DNA of 13,394 bases from Pseudomonadota bacterium (GCA_021325365.1 JAJPHF010000106.1:1-13394); one strand, 5' to 3'; positions 6,356-13,176 are shown, counted from the first letter of the stretch. Notes: generated by a model not told the origin, from the sequence alone. Numbers and translations are program-made.

Positions 6356-7072
6356 ATGGTCGTCGCAAAATCGGCGTTCCGGGCGCGTCTGGACGAGGCG
6401 CTGGAGAGCACGCACTACCGGCGGCACCCGTTCGTGACCGCGTGGAGCCGCGGCGAGCTGAGCCGCGAGCAGATGATCGCCTGGACGCAGCAGCACTGGC
6501 TGTTCGTCATGCACTTCCCGCGCTGGGTGGCCGCGCTGTACGCGCGCTGTCCCGACCAGGACACGCGCGATTACCTGCTGGAGAACCTGAACGAGGAGGA
6601 GGGCGGCGTGCGCCATACGGACATGCTGCTCACCTTCGGCGAGGCGTGCGGCGCCACGCGCGCCCAGCTCACCTCGGCCCGCAAGCTGCCCACCACGCGG
6701 GCGCTGACCGACTGGGGCGACCTGCTGGTGGCCACGGCCCCGTTCGAGGAGGCCGTGGCGGGCGTCACGGTGGGCACCGAGGGGCCGGTGCCGGGCTTCT
6801 ACGCTCGCTTCCTGCCGACGCTGCGCCAGCACTATGGCTTCACCGAGCCGGAGCTGATCAACTTCACCGTCCACATCACCGCCGACGTGGACCACAGCGC
6901 TAAGGGCTTCGAGCTGGTGGAGCGCTACTGTCGCACGCCAGAGCAGCAGGACGCGGCGGTCGAGCGCGTGCGGCAGGCGGGCGAGATGTACTGGCTGTAC
7001 GCCGAGGGGCTGTACCAGCACATCGTCCTGGGCGACTTCGCCCACCAGCGCGACGCCTGGCAGGGCGACTAG
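6356..7072 (+). CDS. Heme-oxygenase-like di-metal oxidase (PqqC/CADD/TenA superfamily)
   Basis: A 238-aa all-helical protein of the PqqC/TenA/CADD superfamily (HDO group). It opens with HPFVTAWSRGELSREQMIAW (24-43), a hallmark of the family. Likely di-metal ligands are E80 (LNEEEGG), H87 (RHTDM), E142 (GTEGP), H173, D177 and H180 (HITADVDHS). Their spacing matches, from memory, that of Chlamydia CADD almost residue for residue. The tyrosine that CADD cleaves to make p-aminobenzoate is replaced by V27, so that self-sacrificing chemistry is unlikely. No PQQ genes are nearby, so PqqC activity is not supported either. GGGGAGG (6345-6351) precedes the ATG. It probably acts on a small external substrate by O2 activation in the cytosol; the substrate is unknown. 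Confidence 0.88.
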   Translation: MVVAKSAFRARLDEALESTHYRRHPFVTAWSRGELSREQMIAWTQQHWLFVMHFPRWVAALYARCPDQDTRDYLLENLNEEEGGVRHTDMLLTFGEACGATRAQLTSARKLPTTRALTDWGDLLVATAPFEEAVAGVTVGTEGPVPGFYARFLPTLRQHYGFTEPELINFTVHITADVDHSAKGFELVERYCRTPEQQDAAVERVRQAGEMYWLYAEGLYQHIVLGDFAHQRDAWQGD

Positions 7073-7086
7073 TTCCCCATCCTGGC

Positions 7087-7141
7087 GGGGCCCGGGGGTG
7101 CAGGGGGACTCCCCTGCCGGGGGTTTGGGGGTGTCCCCCAA
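7087..7141. repeat. G-tract hairpin repeat between the oxidase and the methyltransferase remnant
   Basis: Two adjacent hairpins. GCAGGGG (7100-7106) pairs with CCCCTGC (7111-7117) over GACT. TTGGGGG (7125-7131) pairs with CCCCCAA (7135-7141) over TGT. Five G-tracts of four or five (7087, 7094, 7103, 7119, 7127) lie on the plus strand. It resembles a dispersed intergenic repeat (REP-like) and could terminate transcription or block exonucleases. No second copy is in the window. Confidence 0.6.
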
Positions 7142-7153
7142 GACAGCCTCATC

Positions 7154-7390
7154 ATGCTTGATACTATCTTCCCGCGCGCCAGCCGCTACGATACGGCGTG
7201 GGCGGAGGCCCACTCGCTCGGCGAGAACGTCCTGCACTTCGCCGAGAGCCTGTGCAACGTGCTGCCGCTCCAGCCCGGCATGCGCGTGCTGGACCTCGGC
7301 TGCGGCCACGCGATCAGCTCGATCTTTCTCGCCCGCGAGTTCGCCGTGACCGTATGGGCGGTCGATCGCGGCGGGGCTACACTACAGTAG
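7154..7390 (+). pseudogene. SAM-dependent methyltransferase, truncated after motif I
   Basis: A 78-aa frame carrying only the N-terminal third of a class I methyltransferase. MLDTIFPRASRYDTAW is a recognisable family opening. It is followed by GMRVLDLGCG (residues 42-51, motif I, SAM-binding glycine loop) and an acidic post-I position in VWAVD (67-71), then GGATLQ and a stop. Full-length relatives run to about 240-270 aa and contain motifs II-IV, all absent here. The next 27 nt carry the upstream region of the following gene, so the rest is not present in another frame. No clear ribosome site precedes the ATG. It is probably a deletion remnant. A functional mini-protein is possible but cannot complete a catalytic domain. 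Confidence 0.75.
7378..7383 (+). promoter_or_regulatory. Possible -10 (TACACT) for the double zinc-finger gene
   Basis: Same CTACACTA context as at 6307-6314 and 34 nt upstream of the ATG at 7418. It overlaps the last codons of the broken methyltransferase. No -35 is recognisable. Confidence 0.28.
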
Positions 7391-7417
7391 GCAGAGCACC
7401 GAGCGGGGGCAACAGAC

Positions 7418-7690
7418 ATGCGGCGACGGACCAGCGGGACCACGCGGACGCGAGCCTGCCGCAACTGCCGTGTGTGGTGCGCGCCCGCGCCATGGTGGGA
7501 GGGGCGCTGCGCCACCTGCCATGCCTACTGGCGGCACTACGGCACGGAGCGGCCGCTCGACGCGCGGCGGGGCCTGGGGCAGCGGCCGGTGCCCTGCCGC
7601 GACTGTGGGCGCTCCACACGGCCGCGCGACCTGGCACTCGGCCGCTGCCCCGCCTGTGCCGCCGCCCGCCGCGCCCTCCGCGGGCGCTAG
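7418..7690 (+). CDS. Small protein with two GATA-like C-x2-C-x13-C-x2-C zinc units
   Basis: A 90-aa, Arg-rich protein with two cysteine quartets of identical spacing: C14-x2-C17-x13-C31-x2-C34 and C60-x2-C63-x13-C77-x2-C80. The first unit ends CATCHAYWRHYGTERP, closely resembling the end of eukaryotic GATA fingers (C-x2-C-x-x-Y-x-x-x-x-G-x-x-R-P); W26-W27 occupy the usual Leu-Trp site. The second unit is plainer. The basic character and finger type suggest DNA or RNA binding, but that is inference. The ribosome site is weak (GGGGG about 12 nt upstream). High GC3 and cysteine pairing support it as a real gene. It is convergent with the Crp/Fnr gene, with both stop codons in one hairpin. Confidence 0.72.
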   Translation: MRRRTSGTTRTRACRNCRVWCAPAPWWEGRCATCHAYWRHYGTERPLDARRGLGQRPVPCRDCGRSTRPRDLALGRCPACAAARRALRGR

Positions 7691-7704
7691 CCGCGAGCGG
7701 CTAG
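7687..7704. terminator. Shared hairpin containing both stop codons of convergent genes
   Basis: CTAGCCGC (7687-7694) and GCGGCTAG (7697-7704) form a perfect 8-bp inverted repeat around GA. The plus-strand TAG (7688-7690) and the minus-strand TAG (7703-7701) lie symmetrically inside it. There is no T-tract on either side, so it is a weak or bidirectional termination or mRNA-end structure rather than a classical terminator. Confidence 0.5.
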
Positions 7705-8384
7705 TCGTGGGCGTGGAGGGCTTCGGGGCGCCGCACGACGATGCGCTGGCCGTCGCGGCGGATGATGCCGCGCGCCTCGAGCGCGGCGAGATAGTGGTTC
7801 ACGCTGGCCCGCGACGTGCCGATCATGCTGGCCAGCTCGCTCTGGGTGAGCCGCACGTCGATGCGGATGCCCTGCGGGGTGCGCTCGCCGTGCGCCTCGG
7901 CCAGCTCCAGCAGCTTGTGCTCCAGCCGGCGCGGCACGTCGAGCAGCGCCAGGTCCTCGACCTGCTCGGTGAGGCGGCGGATCAGCTCCGTCAACGCGCG
8001 GCAGAGGTCCAGCGCCGCGTCGGGATGGCCGCGCAGGAAGTCGAGGAAGCTGGTGCGCTCCAGCACGTGGGTCACGGTATCCTCGAGCGCGATCACGGTG
8101 GCCGAGCGCGGCTGGCCGTCGAGCAGGGCCAGCTCGCCGAACAGCTCCCCCTCGCCGAGCACCCGCAGCAGCAGCTCCTCGCCCTCCGGCGTGGTGAGCA
8201 CTACCTTGATGCGCCCGTTCTCGATGACGTGGACGCTGGCGCCCGGATCGTCCTGGTGGAAGATCACCTGCCCGCGCTTGTACAGCCGACGGTGCATCGT
8301 CGTCGCGAGCTGATCGAGCACCGCGGCGGGCAAGGCGCCGAACACGGGACTGCGCGCCATCTGAGCCGGAACCGCGTATGCCAT
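7701..8384 (-). CDS. Crp/Fnr family transcription regulator
   Basis: A 227-aa regulator. The N-terminal cyclic-nucleotide-binding beta-roll covers about 14-125, with the phosphate-binding cassette GELFGELALLDGQPRSAT (79-96). E84, R93 and S94 match the cAMP-contacting residues of CRP, so nucleotide binding is plausible. There is no N-terminal Cys cluster, so it is not an oxygen-sensing FNR. A dimer helix at about 127-150 is followed by a winged helix (LTQSELASMIGTSRASVNHYL, 179-199). Start: ATG at 8384 with GGGAGGA 8 nt upstream and TATAAT 21 bp upstream, giving a short leader. It lies downstream of the FUSC, dienelactone-hydrolase and UbiD genes on the same strand and may regulate them, but its own -10 suggests independent expression. 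Confidence 0.93.
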   Translation of the reverse strand: MAYAVPAQMARSPVFGALPAAVLDQLATTMHRRLYKRGQVIFHQDDPGASVHVIENGRIKVVLTTPEGEELLLRVLGEGELFGELALLDGQPRSATVIALEDTVTHVLERTSFLDFLRGHPDAALDLCRALTELIRRLTEQVEDLALLDVPRRLEHKLLELAEAHGERTPQGIRIDVRLTQSELASMIGTSRASVNHYLAALEARGIIRRDGQRIVVRRPEALHAHD

Positions 8385-8405
8385 CCGGAGTGTCCTCCCG
8401 CGGCG

Positions 8406-8411
8406 ATTATA
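8406..8411 (-). promoter_or_regulatory. TATAAT -10 box of the Crp/Fnr gene
   Basis: A perfect TATAAT on the minus strand (8411-8406), 21 bp before the ATG, followed by CGCC. No -35 match lies 16-18 bp upstream, which is the pattern of an activator-dependent promoter; autoregulation is possible. Confidence 0.5.
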
Positions 8412-8456
8412 CTCCCCCCGCGCTGTCGCGGAGCGATCGACGCACGGGTGCGCGGG

Positions 8457-8476
8457 AGCGCGGGCCAGCGCGGGCC
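8457..8476. repeat. Two tandem copies of a 10-bp repeat
   Basis: AGCGCGGGCC occurs twice head to tail (8457-8466, 8467-8476), preceded by a partial GCGCGGG copy at 8450-8456. It lies directly after the FUSC stop codon and may be polymerase slippage. Confidence 0.5.
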
Positions 8477-8477
8477 G

Positions 8478-10709
8478 CTACGGCGCGCTCAGGGCCAGGT
8501 GCATGCTCTGCACGTCGCCGGCGATGCGGTCCAGCTCGACTCCGAGCCGCGTGAAGTCGCGCACCGCCTCGCGCGTTGGGGTACCGCCCGGCTCATGGGC
8601 GATCTCCGCCGTGCGCGCGGCTTCCAGCGCCCGCACGCGGGCGTGAATCGGCTGGAGGCTGGCGGCGAGCGCGGCGGCCGGCGCGGGCGTGCGGCGCTGC
8701 TCGACCGCCTCGGCTAGCTCGCGCAGCGTGGCGGCCGCGGCTTGCGCGAATGTGTCCAGTCCCGGCAGCAGGTGGCGCCCGCTGTACTGCGGCAGGTGCG
8801 CCTCGAGCGCCGCCACGGCCTCGTACAGCTCCTGGTTGTAGGTCACTAGCCCGTGCAGCCGCTCGACGGCATCGCCCGCGGCCAGCTCGGTGAGCAGCGC
8901 CTGGAACGACGCCTGAGCGTTGGCGTTGGCGACCTCGGCGCGGCGCCGCGCGCCGGGGACGGCGGACGCGCGAGCGCCGTCCAGGTAGGCGCCGATGAGC
9001 GCCACGAAGTAGTCGGCGTTCGCCCGCAGCGCCGCGGCGAGCTGGGCCGGCAGGCGCTCGCGCTCCCAGCGGGGCCACAGCAGATAGGTGGCGAGCAGCG
9101 CCAGCGCCGCGCCGACGCAGGTGTTCAAGATGCGCACGCCGGCGAAGCTGAGGTCGCCTGGATGGCCGAGGTCCACGAGGAAGATGACGAGCGGCGTCAG
9201 CAGCGTGACGAACAGCACGTAGTGCGCGGGCTTGACCGCGAAGCAGAGGACGGTCAGCCCGACGATCAGCGCCTCCAGCACCGGAAACGACGGGACGGCG
9301 GCGATCAGCAGCGCCGCGACGCTGGCGCCGACCACCGTCGCGATCACCCGCTGGACAACGCGCTGGGTGGTGATGCCGACGTTGGGCTTGAGCAGCGCCA
9401 CGATGGCGACGGTGACCCAGTAGCCGCGCGGCAGCCCGGCCAGCGTGTAGAAGAGGACGCCCGCGGCCGCGGCGATGCCCAGGCGGAGCGCATGGCGAAA
9501 GGTGATCGACTCGAAGCTCAACTGGTCCCGCAGCGTGGCGAGCGCCCGCCGCAGGTCCGCCGCGCGCTCGCGCCACCGCGGTGGCTGCCAGGCCGGCCCG
9601 GGCGCGCCCCGCAGCGCGCGGGCCTGCTCGGCGGCGGCCCGAACTTGCCGGCCGACCGCCTCCACCGCGCCGATCGCGTCGCTCACGAGCGCCGCCGCGT
9701 GGTAGTCGGTCGCGTGATGGGTGAGCGCACGCCGCAGGTCTGCCCGCCGCGCGGCAAGCGCGCCGACCGCGCGCTCCGCCTCCGTTACGTCGACCGGCCC
9801 GCCGCCCCGCTCGACCGCGGCCGCGAGCGCCTGGAGCGCCCGCGCCTGCGCGCCCGTTGCGGTGGCCAGCTCGCTACGGACCGAGCGCAGCGCCGACGTG
9901 CGCGCGGCGCGGCGGAGCGCGCGGTCGAGCGCCAGGGCGGCGACGAGGGCGCGCTCGCCCTCCTGCACCAGCAGCAGCAGGCGCGTATCCATCGTGCTCG
10001 GGCCGCGGCTCCCGGCGCGCACCGTGCCCAGCGCCTGCCGGGCCGCGTCGAGCGCCTGGCGGGCCGCTTCGCGCCGCGCGGCCGTGTCGGGGCTGGCCGA
10101 CGATGCGGGCTCGGTGTCGCGCGCCCCCTGCCCGCTCGCGGCCAGGACGCCGGCGACGGCCCGGTAGGCGCCGGCGATGCTCCGCGCGATGGGACGGTAG
10201 GGATGGACCGGCCAGAGGACGAGCGAGTAGAGCATGACGAACGCGCCGCCGCCCAGCAGGCCGAGCGCGAGCTGGGTCGGGGCGATCTGCTGGGCGCCGA
10301 GCCCCAGCGCGAGCACGAAGGCGACGTTCACGATCAGGCTGACGATGGTCGCGGTGTTGCCGTAGACCGTCGCCAGGCCGCAGGCGAACGACCAGAGGAA
10401 CGTCAGCGGCACGGCCAGCCAGGGCAGCCCGCCCGCCCAACCGCCGACGAGCAGCGCCAGCGTGCCGCCGAGGACGGTGGCGCCCATCGCGGCCGCGCGC
10501 GTGCGGTACGGCCCGCCCACGTCGGCCTGGACGGTGAGCAGGCCGCCGAGCGCGAACAGCATGCCCAGCGAGACGTTGCCGGCTAGCTCGCCGAGGACGA
10601 GCGGCACGAACACCGCCACCGCCGCGCGCACGCCGAGCGCCGGCGCCAGCTTGTCGCGCTCGACGCCCAGCCGGTGGAGTGCGCGCGGGAGCGCCGTCGC
10701 GATCGCCAT
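8478..10709 (-). CDS. FUSC-family (aromatic acid exporter-like) membrane protein
   Basis: A 743-aa inner-membrane protein with the duplicated architecture of the FUSC/AaeB/YccS family. The first block of hydrophobic helices spans about 27-170 and contains YRTRAAAMGATVLGGTLALL. A soluble helical region spans about 175-400. A second block spans about 405-547 and carries the FUSC_2 signature KPNVGITTQRVVQRVIATVVGA (441-462), followed by a C-terminal cytosolic helical domain. Characterised members export hydroxylated aromatic acids or are implicated in fusaric-acid resistance. The ATG at 10709 is chosen because the first hydrophobic helix begins about 25 residues later; an in-frame ATG 36 nt upstream (10745) is possible and neither has a strong ribosome site. 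No membrane-fusion (HlyD/AaeA) partner is nearby. Adjacent UbiD and dienelactone-hydrolase genes fit aromatic substrates. Confidence 0.88.
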   Translation of the reverse strand: MAIATALPRALHRLGVERDKLAPALGVRAAVAVFVPLVLGELAGNVSLGMLFALGGLLTVQADVGGPYRTRAAAMGATVLGGTLALLVGGWAGGLPWLAVPLTFLWSFACGLATVYGNTATIVSLIVNVAFVLALGLGAQQIAPTQLALGLLGGGAFVMLYSLVLWPVHPYRPIARSIAGAYRAVAGVLAASGQGARDTEPASSASPDTAARREAARQALDAARQALGTVRAGSRGPSTMDTRLLLLVQEGERALVAALALDRALRRAARTSALRSVRSELATATGAQARALQALAAAVERGGGPVDVTEAERAVGALAARRADLRRALTHHATDYHAAALVSDAIGAVEAVGRQVRAAAEQARALRGAPGPAWQPPRWRERAADLRRALATLRDQLSFESITFRHALRLGIAAAAGVLFYTLAGLPRGYWVTVAIVALLKPNVGITTQRVVQRVIATVVGASVAALLIAAVPSFPVLEALIVGLTVLCFAVKPAHYVLFVTLLTPLVIFLVDLGHPGDLSFAGVRILNTCVGAALALLATYLLWPRWERERLPAQLAAALRANADYFVALIGAYLDGARASAVPGARRRAEVANANAQASFQALLTELAAGDAVERLHGLVTYNQELYEAVAALEAHLPQYSGRHLLPGLDTFAQAAAATLRELAEAVEQRRTPAPAAALAASLQPIHARVRALEAARTAEIAHEPGGTPTREAVRDFTRLGVELDRIAGDVQSMHLALSAP

Positions 10710-10734
10710 CCGCCAGCCCCCAGCCCCGCTCGCC

Positions 10735-10755
10735 GCCCCGACCATCCGGCGGGGC
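10735..10755 (-). other. GC hairpin between the dienelactone-hydrolase-like and FUSC genes
   Basis: GCCCCG (10735-10740) pairs with CGGGGC (10750-10755), extended inward by CC/GG around a short loop with one bulged A. It contains the alternative FUSC start codon at 10745. There is no T-run, so a translation or processing role is as likely as termination. Confidence 0.3.
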
Positions 10756-10800
10756 GCTCGCTGGCTCGCAAGTCGAGTACCAGGGCGCACGCGCCGGGCG

Positions 10801-11592
10801 CTAGCCGGGCATGGCGCGCAGGCGCGTGAGGTGAGTGCGGTAGAAGGCGAGCGTGCGCGCCCAGGCGTCGGTCGCGGCGGCGTAGGCCTCGTGCGCGGGA
10901 TCGAAGCGCGACGCGGACATGAAGCCGTGGCCGACGCCGGGGTAGATGACCTGCTCGTAGGGCACGCCGCGTGCTCGCACCGCGGCCGCGAAGCGCTCGA
11001 CGTTGGCCAGGCCCACAAGCGCGTCCTGGTCGCCCCAGAGGCCGAGGATCGGCCCGCGCAGGCGATCGACGAGCGTGATCGGCTCGGGCGCCGCTTGGCC
11101 CGGCGTGTGGTCGCCCATCACGGGGAAGCCGTAGTAGCAGACGGTCGCCAGGTCGCCCCGCTCGGCCGCGAGATCGAGCACGAGCGTGCCGCCCAGGCAG
11201 AAGCCCATCGTGCCCAGGCGCACGCCGGCGGGGCTGACGGTGTCGGCCAGCCAGTCGAGCGCCGCCTGCAGGTCCAGGAGCGTCTGCGTCTCGTCCAGGC
11301 CGCGGTAGCGGGCGAAGGCGGCCTCGCGCGTCGGCTCGGGCAGGCCGCCCAGCCGGCAGAAGCAGTCGGGCAGGAGCGCGTTGAAGCCCGCCGCCGCCAG
11401 GCGCGCGGCCAGGTCCTCGTAGAATGGCGTGCGCCCGAAGATGTCGTGGACGAGCAGCACGGCCGGGGCGTCCTCGGCCGCCGCGCGCGTCAGCAGCGCC
11501 GGCAGCACGTCGCCGCCCGGCAGCGGCACGCGCACCTCCTCGCGCGCTACCTGCGGCGTGACCTGACCGGCGGGCACTTCCGAGTGACACAT
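10801..11592 (-). CDS. Dienelactone hydrolase family protein
   Basis: A 263-aa alpha/beta-hydrolase with the Cys-nucleophile triad of dienelactone hydrolases: C132 in GFCLGG, D190 in LWGDQD and H222 in GVGHGFM. The oxyanion segment VLLVHDIFG (46-53) has D50 where the classical enzyme has Glu36. Classical members cleave dienelactone to maleylacetate in chloroaromatic catabolism, but many homologues act on other lactones or esters, so the substrate is open. SD AAGGAGG lies 9 nt upstream of the ATG at 11592. It starts 84 bp after the UbiD-type gene on the same strand, and FUSC follows after 91 bp. Residues 1-18 are a non-conserved tail; the core begins near REEVRVPL. Confidence 0.9.
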   Translation of the reverse strand: MCHSEVPAGQVTPQVAREEVRVPLPGGDVLPALLTRAAAEDAPAVLLVHDIFGRTPFYEDLAARLAAAGFNALLPDCFCRLGGLPEPTREAAFARYRGLDETQTLLDLQAALDWLADTVSPAGVRLGTMGFCLGGTLVLDLAAERGDLATVCYYGFPVMGDHTPGQAAPEPITLVDRLRGPILGLWGDQDALVGLANVERFAAAVRARGVPYEQVIYPGVGHGFMSASRFDPAHEAYAAATDAWARTLAFYRTHLTRLRAMPG

Positions 11593-11618
11593 AAGCCCAC
11601 GCCTCCTTTGTAGTCCTT

Positions 11619-11633
11619 CCCCGCTCCGCGGGG
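11619..11633 (-). other. Hairpin in the UbiD-dienelactone-hydrolase gap
   Basis: CCCCGC (11619-11624) and GCGGGG (11628-11633) form a 6-bp stem with a 3-nt loop, without a T-tract. It lies 26 nt upstream of the downstream gene's start and just before its ribosome site. It may be a processing or attenuation structure within one transcript. A 12-bp palindrome GCGCCCGGGCGC sits beside it at 11644-11655. Confidence 0.35.
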
Positions 11634-11676
11634 CGACGGCCGCGCGCCCGGGCGCCGCGGCAAGCGCCGCCGCTAG

Positions 11677-13089
11677 TCAGTCCAGCCCGTAGTCCGCCCA
11701 GCGCGCGTCCACCGCCGCCAGATGTGCCGCCGAGGCGCCGGAGCGCGGCGGGTACGCGTGCTTGCGCGTCGCGTCGATGCCGAGCTTCGACGACAGGCCG
11801 GGCACCCCGCGCGACGGCGGCGCGCTCTGCTGCGACGGATCCAGCGGCACGGCCGCCGTGCCGGTGAGCACGTAGGTGTCGCGCTCGGGCTGGATGGTCC
11901 AGCTCAGCGTCCAGAGCAGCGCGAACTCGCTGCGGATGTCCACATCGTCGTCCACGACGATGGTGATCTTGCCGAGCGACGGGTCGGCCGCCCAGGCAGC
12001 CCACATCACCTGCTGCGGCTGCGCGGCGGCCTGCTTGCGGATGGCGATGGCCAGGATGGCCGCCGCGCCGCCCGCGTGCAGCAGGTGGACGGCGGTGACG
12101 GGCAGCCCCAGGTCGCCGGCCAGCTTCTTCAGCAGCGCGCCCTCGCGGCCCGTGCCGCGAATCACGCTCGACTCGCTGGGCGGCATCTGGCTGAAGAAGG
12201 CGTGGAAAATAGGATCGCGGCGGTGGGTGATTGCCGTCACGCGCGCCACGTGCGCCTCGCGGCCGGCGTCGACGTAGCCGGTGTAGTCGCCGAACGGCCC
12301 CTCGGCCTCGCGCACGCCCGGCAGCAGCTCCGCCTCGATCACGATCTCTGCGGCCGCCGGCACCAGCAGGTCGTTCGTGCGGCAGCGCACGAGCGGGACC
12401 GGTTCGCCGCGAATCGCGCCCGCCACGGCGATCTCGTCCACGCCGCGCGGCAGCGGCGATACGGAGGCCAGCGCCACGGGAGGGTCCGGCCCGAGGACGA
12501 TGGCGCAGGGGGTCGGCTCGTCGCGCGCCTCGTACCGCGCCATGTGCGGCCACAGGCCGCGCGAGGGGAAGCCCATCAGCAGGCCCAGCCGATCAGCGCC
12601 CTTGATCTGGCAGCGGTAGGTGCCCACGTTCCGCTCGCCCGTCGCGGGATCGACCGATAGGACACACGGCGCGGTCAGGAACGGCCCCGGGTCGGCGTCC
12701 GGCGTCCAGACGCCCGCCGGCAGGCGGCGCAGGTCGATCGCCGTGCCGGTCAGCACGACCTCCTGGCACGGCCCACCGGCCACCTCGACGGGCGGGAGCG
12801 GCGCCGCCTGGGCGCGGCCCCACTTCGCCGCGATGTCGTCGACCGTCGTCTCCATCGCGAGCGCGTAGATGGCGCGCGAGCCGCCGAGCACTCCCACCGC
12901 CACCGGCATGCTCGCGCCCGTAACCTGCTCGAAGAGCAGTGCCGGCCGCGTGGCATCCGGGTAGCGCTCGAAGACGCGCCGCACCACCGCGGCGATCTCC
13001 CAGGCCGGATCGACCGGGGCGGCGACCCGGCGCAGCTTGCCGTGCGCTTCGAGCGTCGCCAGATAGTGGCGGAAGTCGTGGTAGGCCAA
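11677..13089 (-). CDS. UbiD-family prenylated-FMN decarboxylase
   Basis: A 470-aa UbiD-type (de)carboxylase from the TTG at 13089; these enzymes use prenylated FMN to decarboxylate aromatic or alpha,beta-unsaturated acids. Landmarks: the AYHDFRHYLATLEAHGKL opening, RNVGTYRCQ (153-161, R159 at the conserved catalytic Arg), EGPFGDYTGYV (263-273, metal/prFMN-site Glu region with D268 where Glu is common), MPPSE (302-306, E306), VDDDVDI (379-385) and a GLSSKLGIDATRK C-terminus. TTG is preferred because GAGGGCGAAGG precedes it and the protein then starts as relatives do. The ATG at 13146 (489 aa, no ribosome site) is the alternative and would add a non-conserved Ser/Glu-rich tail. A UbiX prenyltransferase is not in the window. 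It heads the UbiD-hydrolase-FUSC cluster; the substrate is not predictable. Confidence 0.9.
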   Translation of the reverse strand: MAYHDFRHYLATLEAHGKLRRVAAPVDPAWEIAAVVRRVFERYPDATRPALLFEQVTGASMPVAVGVLGGSRAIYALAMETTVDDIAAKWGRAQAAPLPPVEVAGGPCQEVVLTGTAIDLRRLPAGVWTPDADPGPFLTAPCVLSVDPATGERNVGTYRCQIKGADRLGLLMGFPSRGLWPHMARYEARDEPTPCAIVLGPDPPVALASVSPLPRGVDEIAVAGAIRGEPVPLVRCRTNDLLVPAAAEIVIEAELLPGVREAEGPFGDYTGYVDAGREAHVARVTAITHRRDPIFHAFFSQMPPSESSVIRGTGREGALLKKLAGDLGLPVTAVHLLHAGGAAAILAIAIRKQAAAQPQQVMWAAWAADPSLGKITIVVDDDVDIRSEFALLWTLSWTIQPERDTYVLTGTAAVPLDPSQQSAPPSRGVPGLSSKLGIDATRKHAYPPRSGASAAHLAAVDARWADYGLD

Positions 13090-13176
13090 CGAGCCTTCGC
13101 CCTCACTCGCGTTCTCTGGCGCGATTCTACGGGCGCGCGAGGTCATGGGCAAGACGAGCGCAGCAGCGGCGCATGG

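Noticed and set aside
6356..7072. Assignment as PQQ synthase, thiaminase or p-aminobenzoate synthase
   Set aside because: There are no pqq or thi genes nearby, the TenA catalytic Cys pattern is not seen, and the CADD sacrificial Tyr is Val27; only the superfamily assignment is kept.
8853..10586. 577-codon plus-strand open frame opposite the FUSC gene
   Set aside because: Composition is Arg/Gly/Asp-biased without motifs; the opposite strand carries a complete two-block membrane protein.
10710..11018. N-terminal extension of the FUSC gene up to 11018
   Set aside because: The extension overlaps the dienelactone-hydrolase gene in another frame and has no homology; the membrane domain begins just after the ATG at 10709.
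10583..12553. 656-codon minus-strand open frame spanning three genes
   Set aside because: It runs out of frame through the UbiD and hydrolase genes; its peptide is Arg/Ala repeat-like and unrelated to any family.
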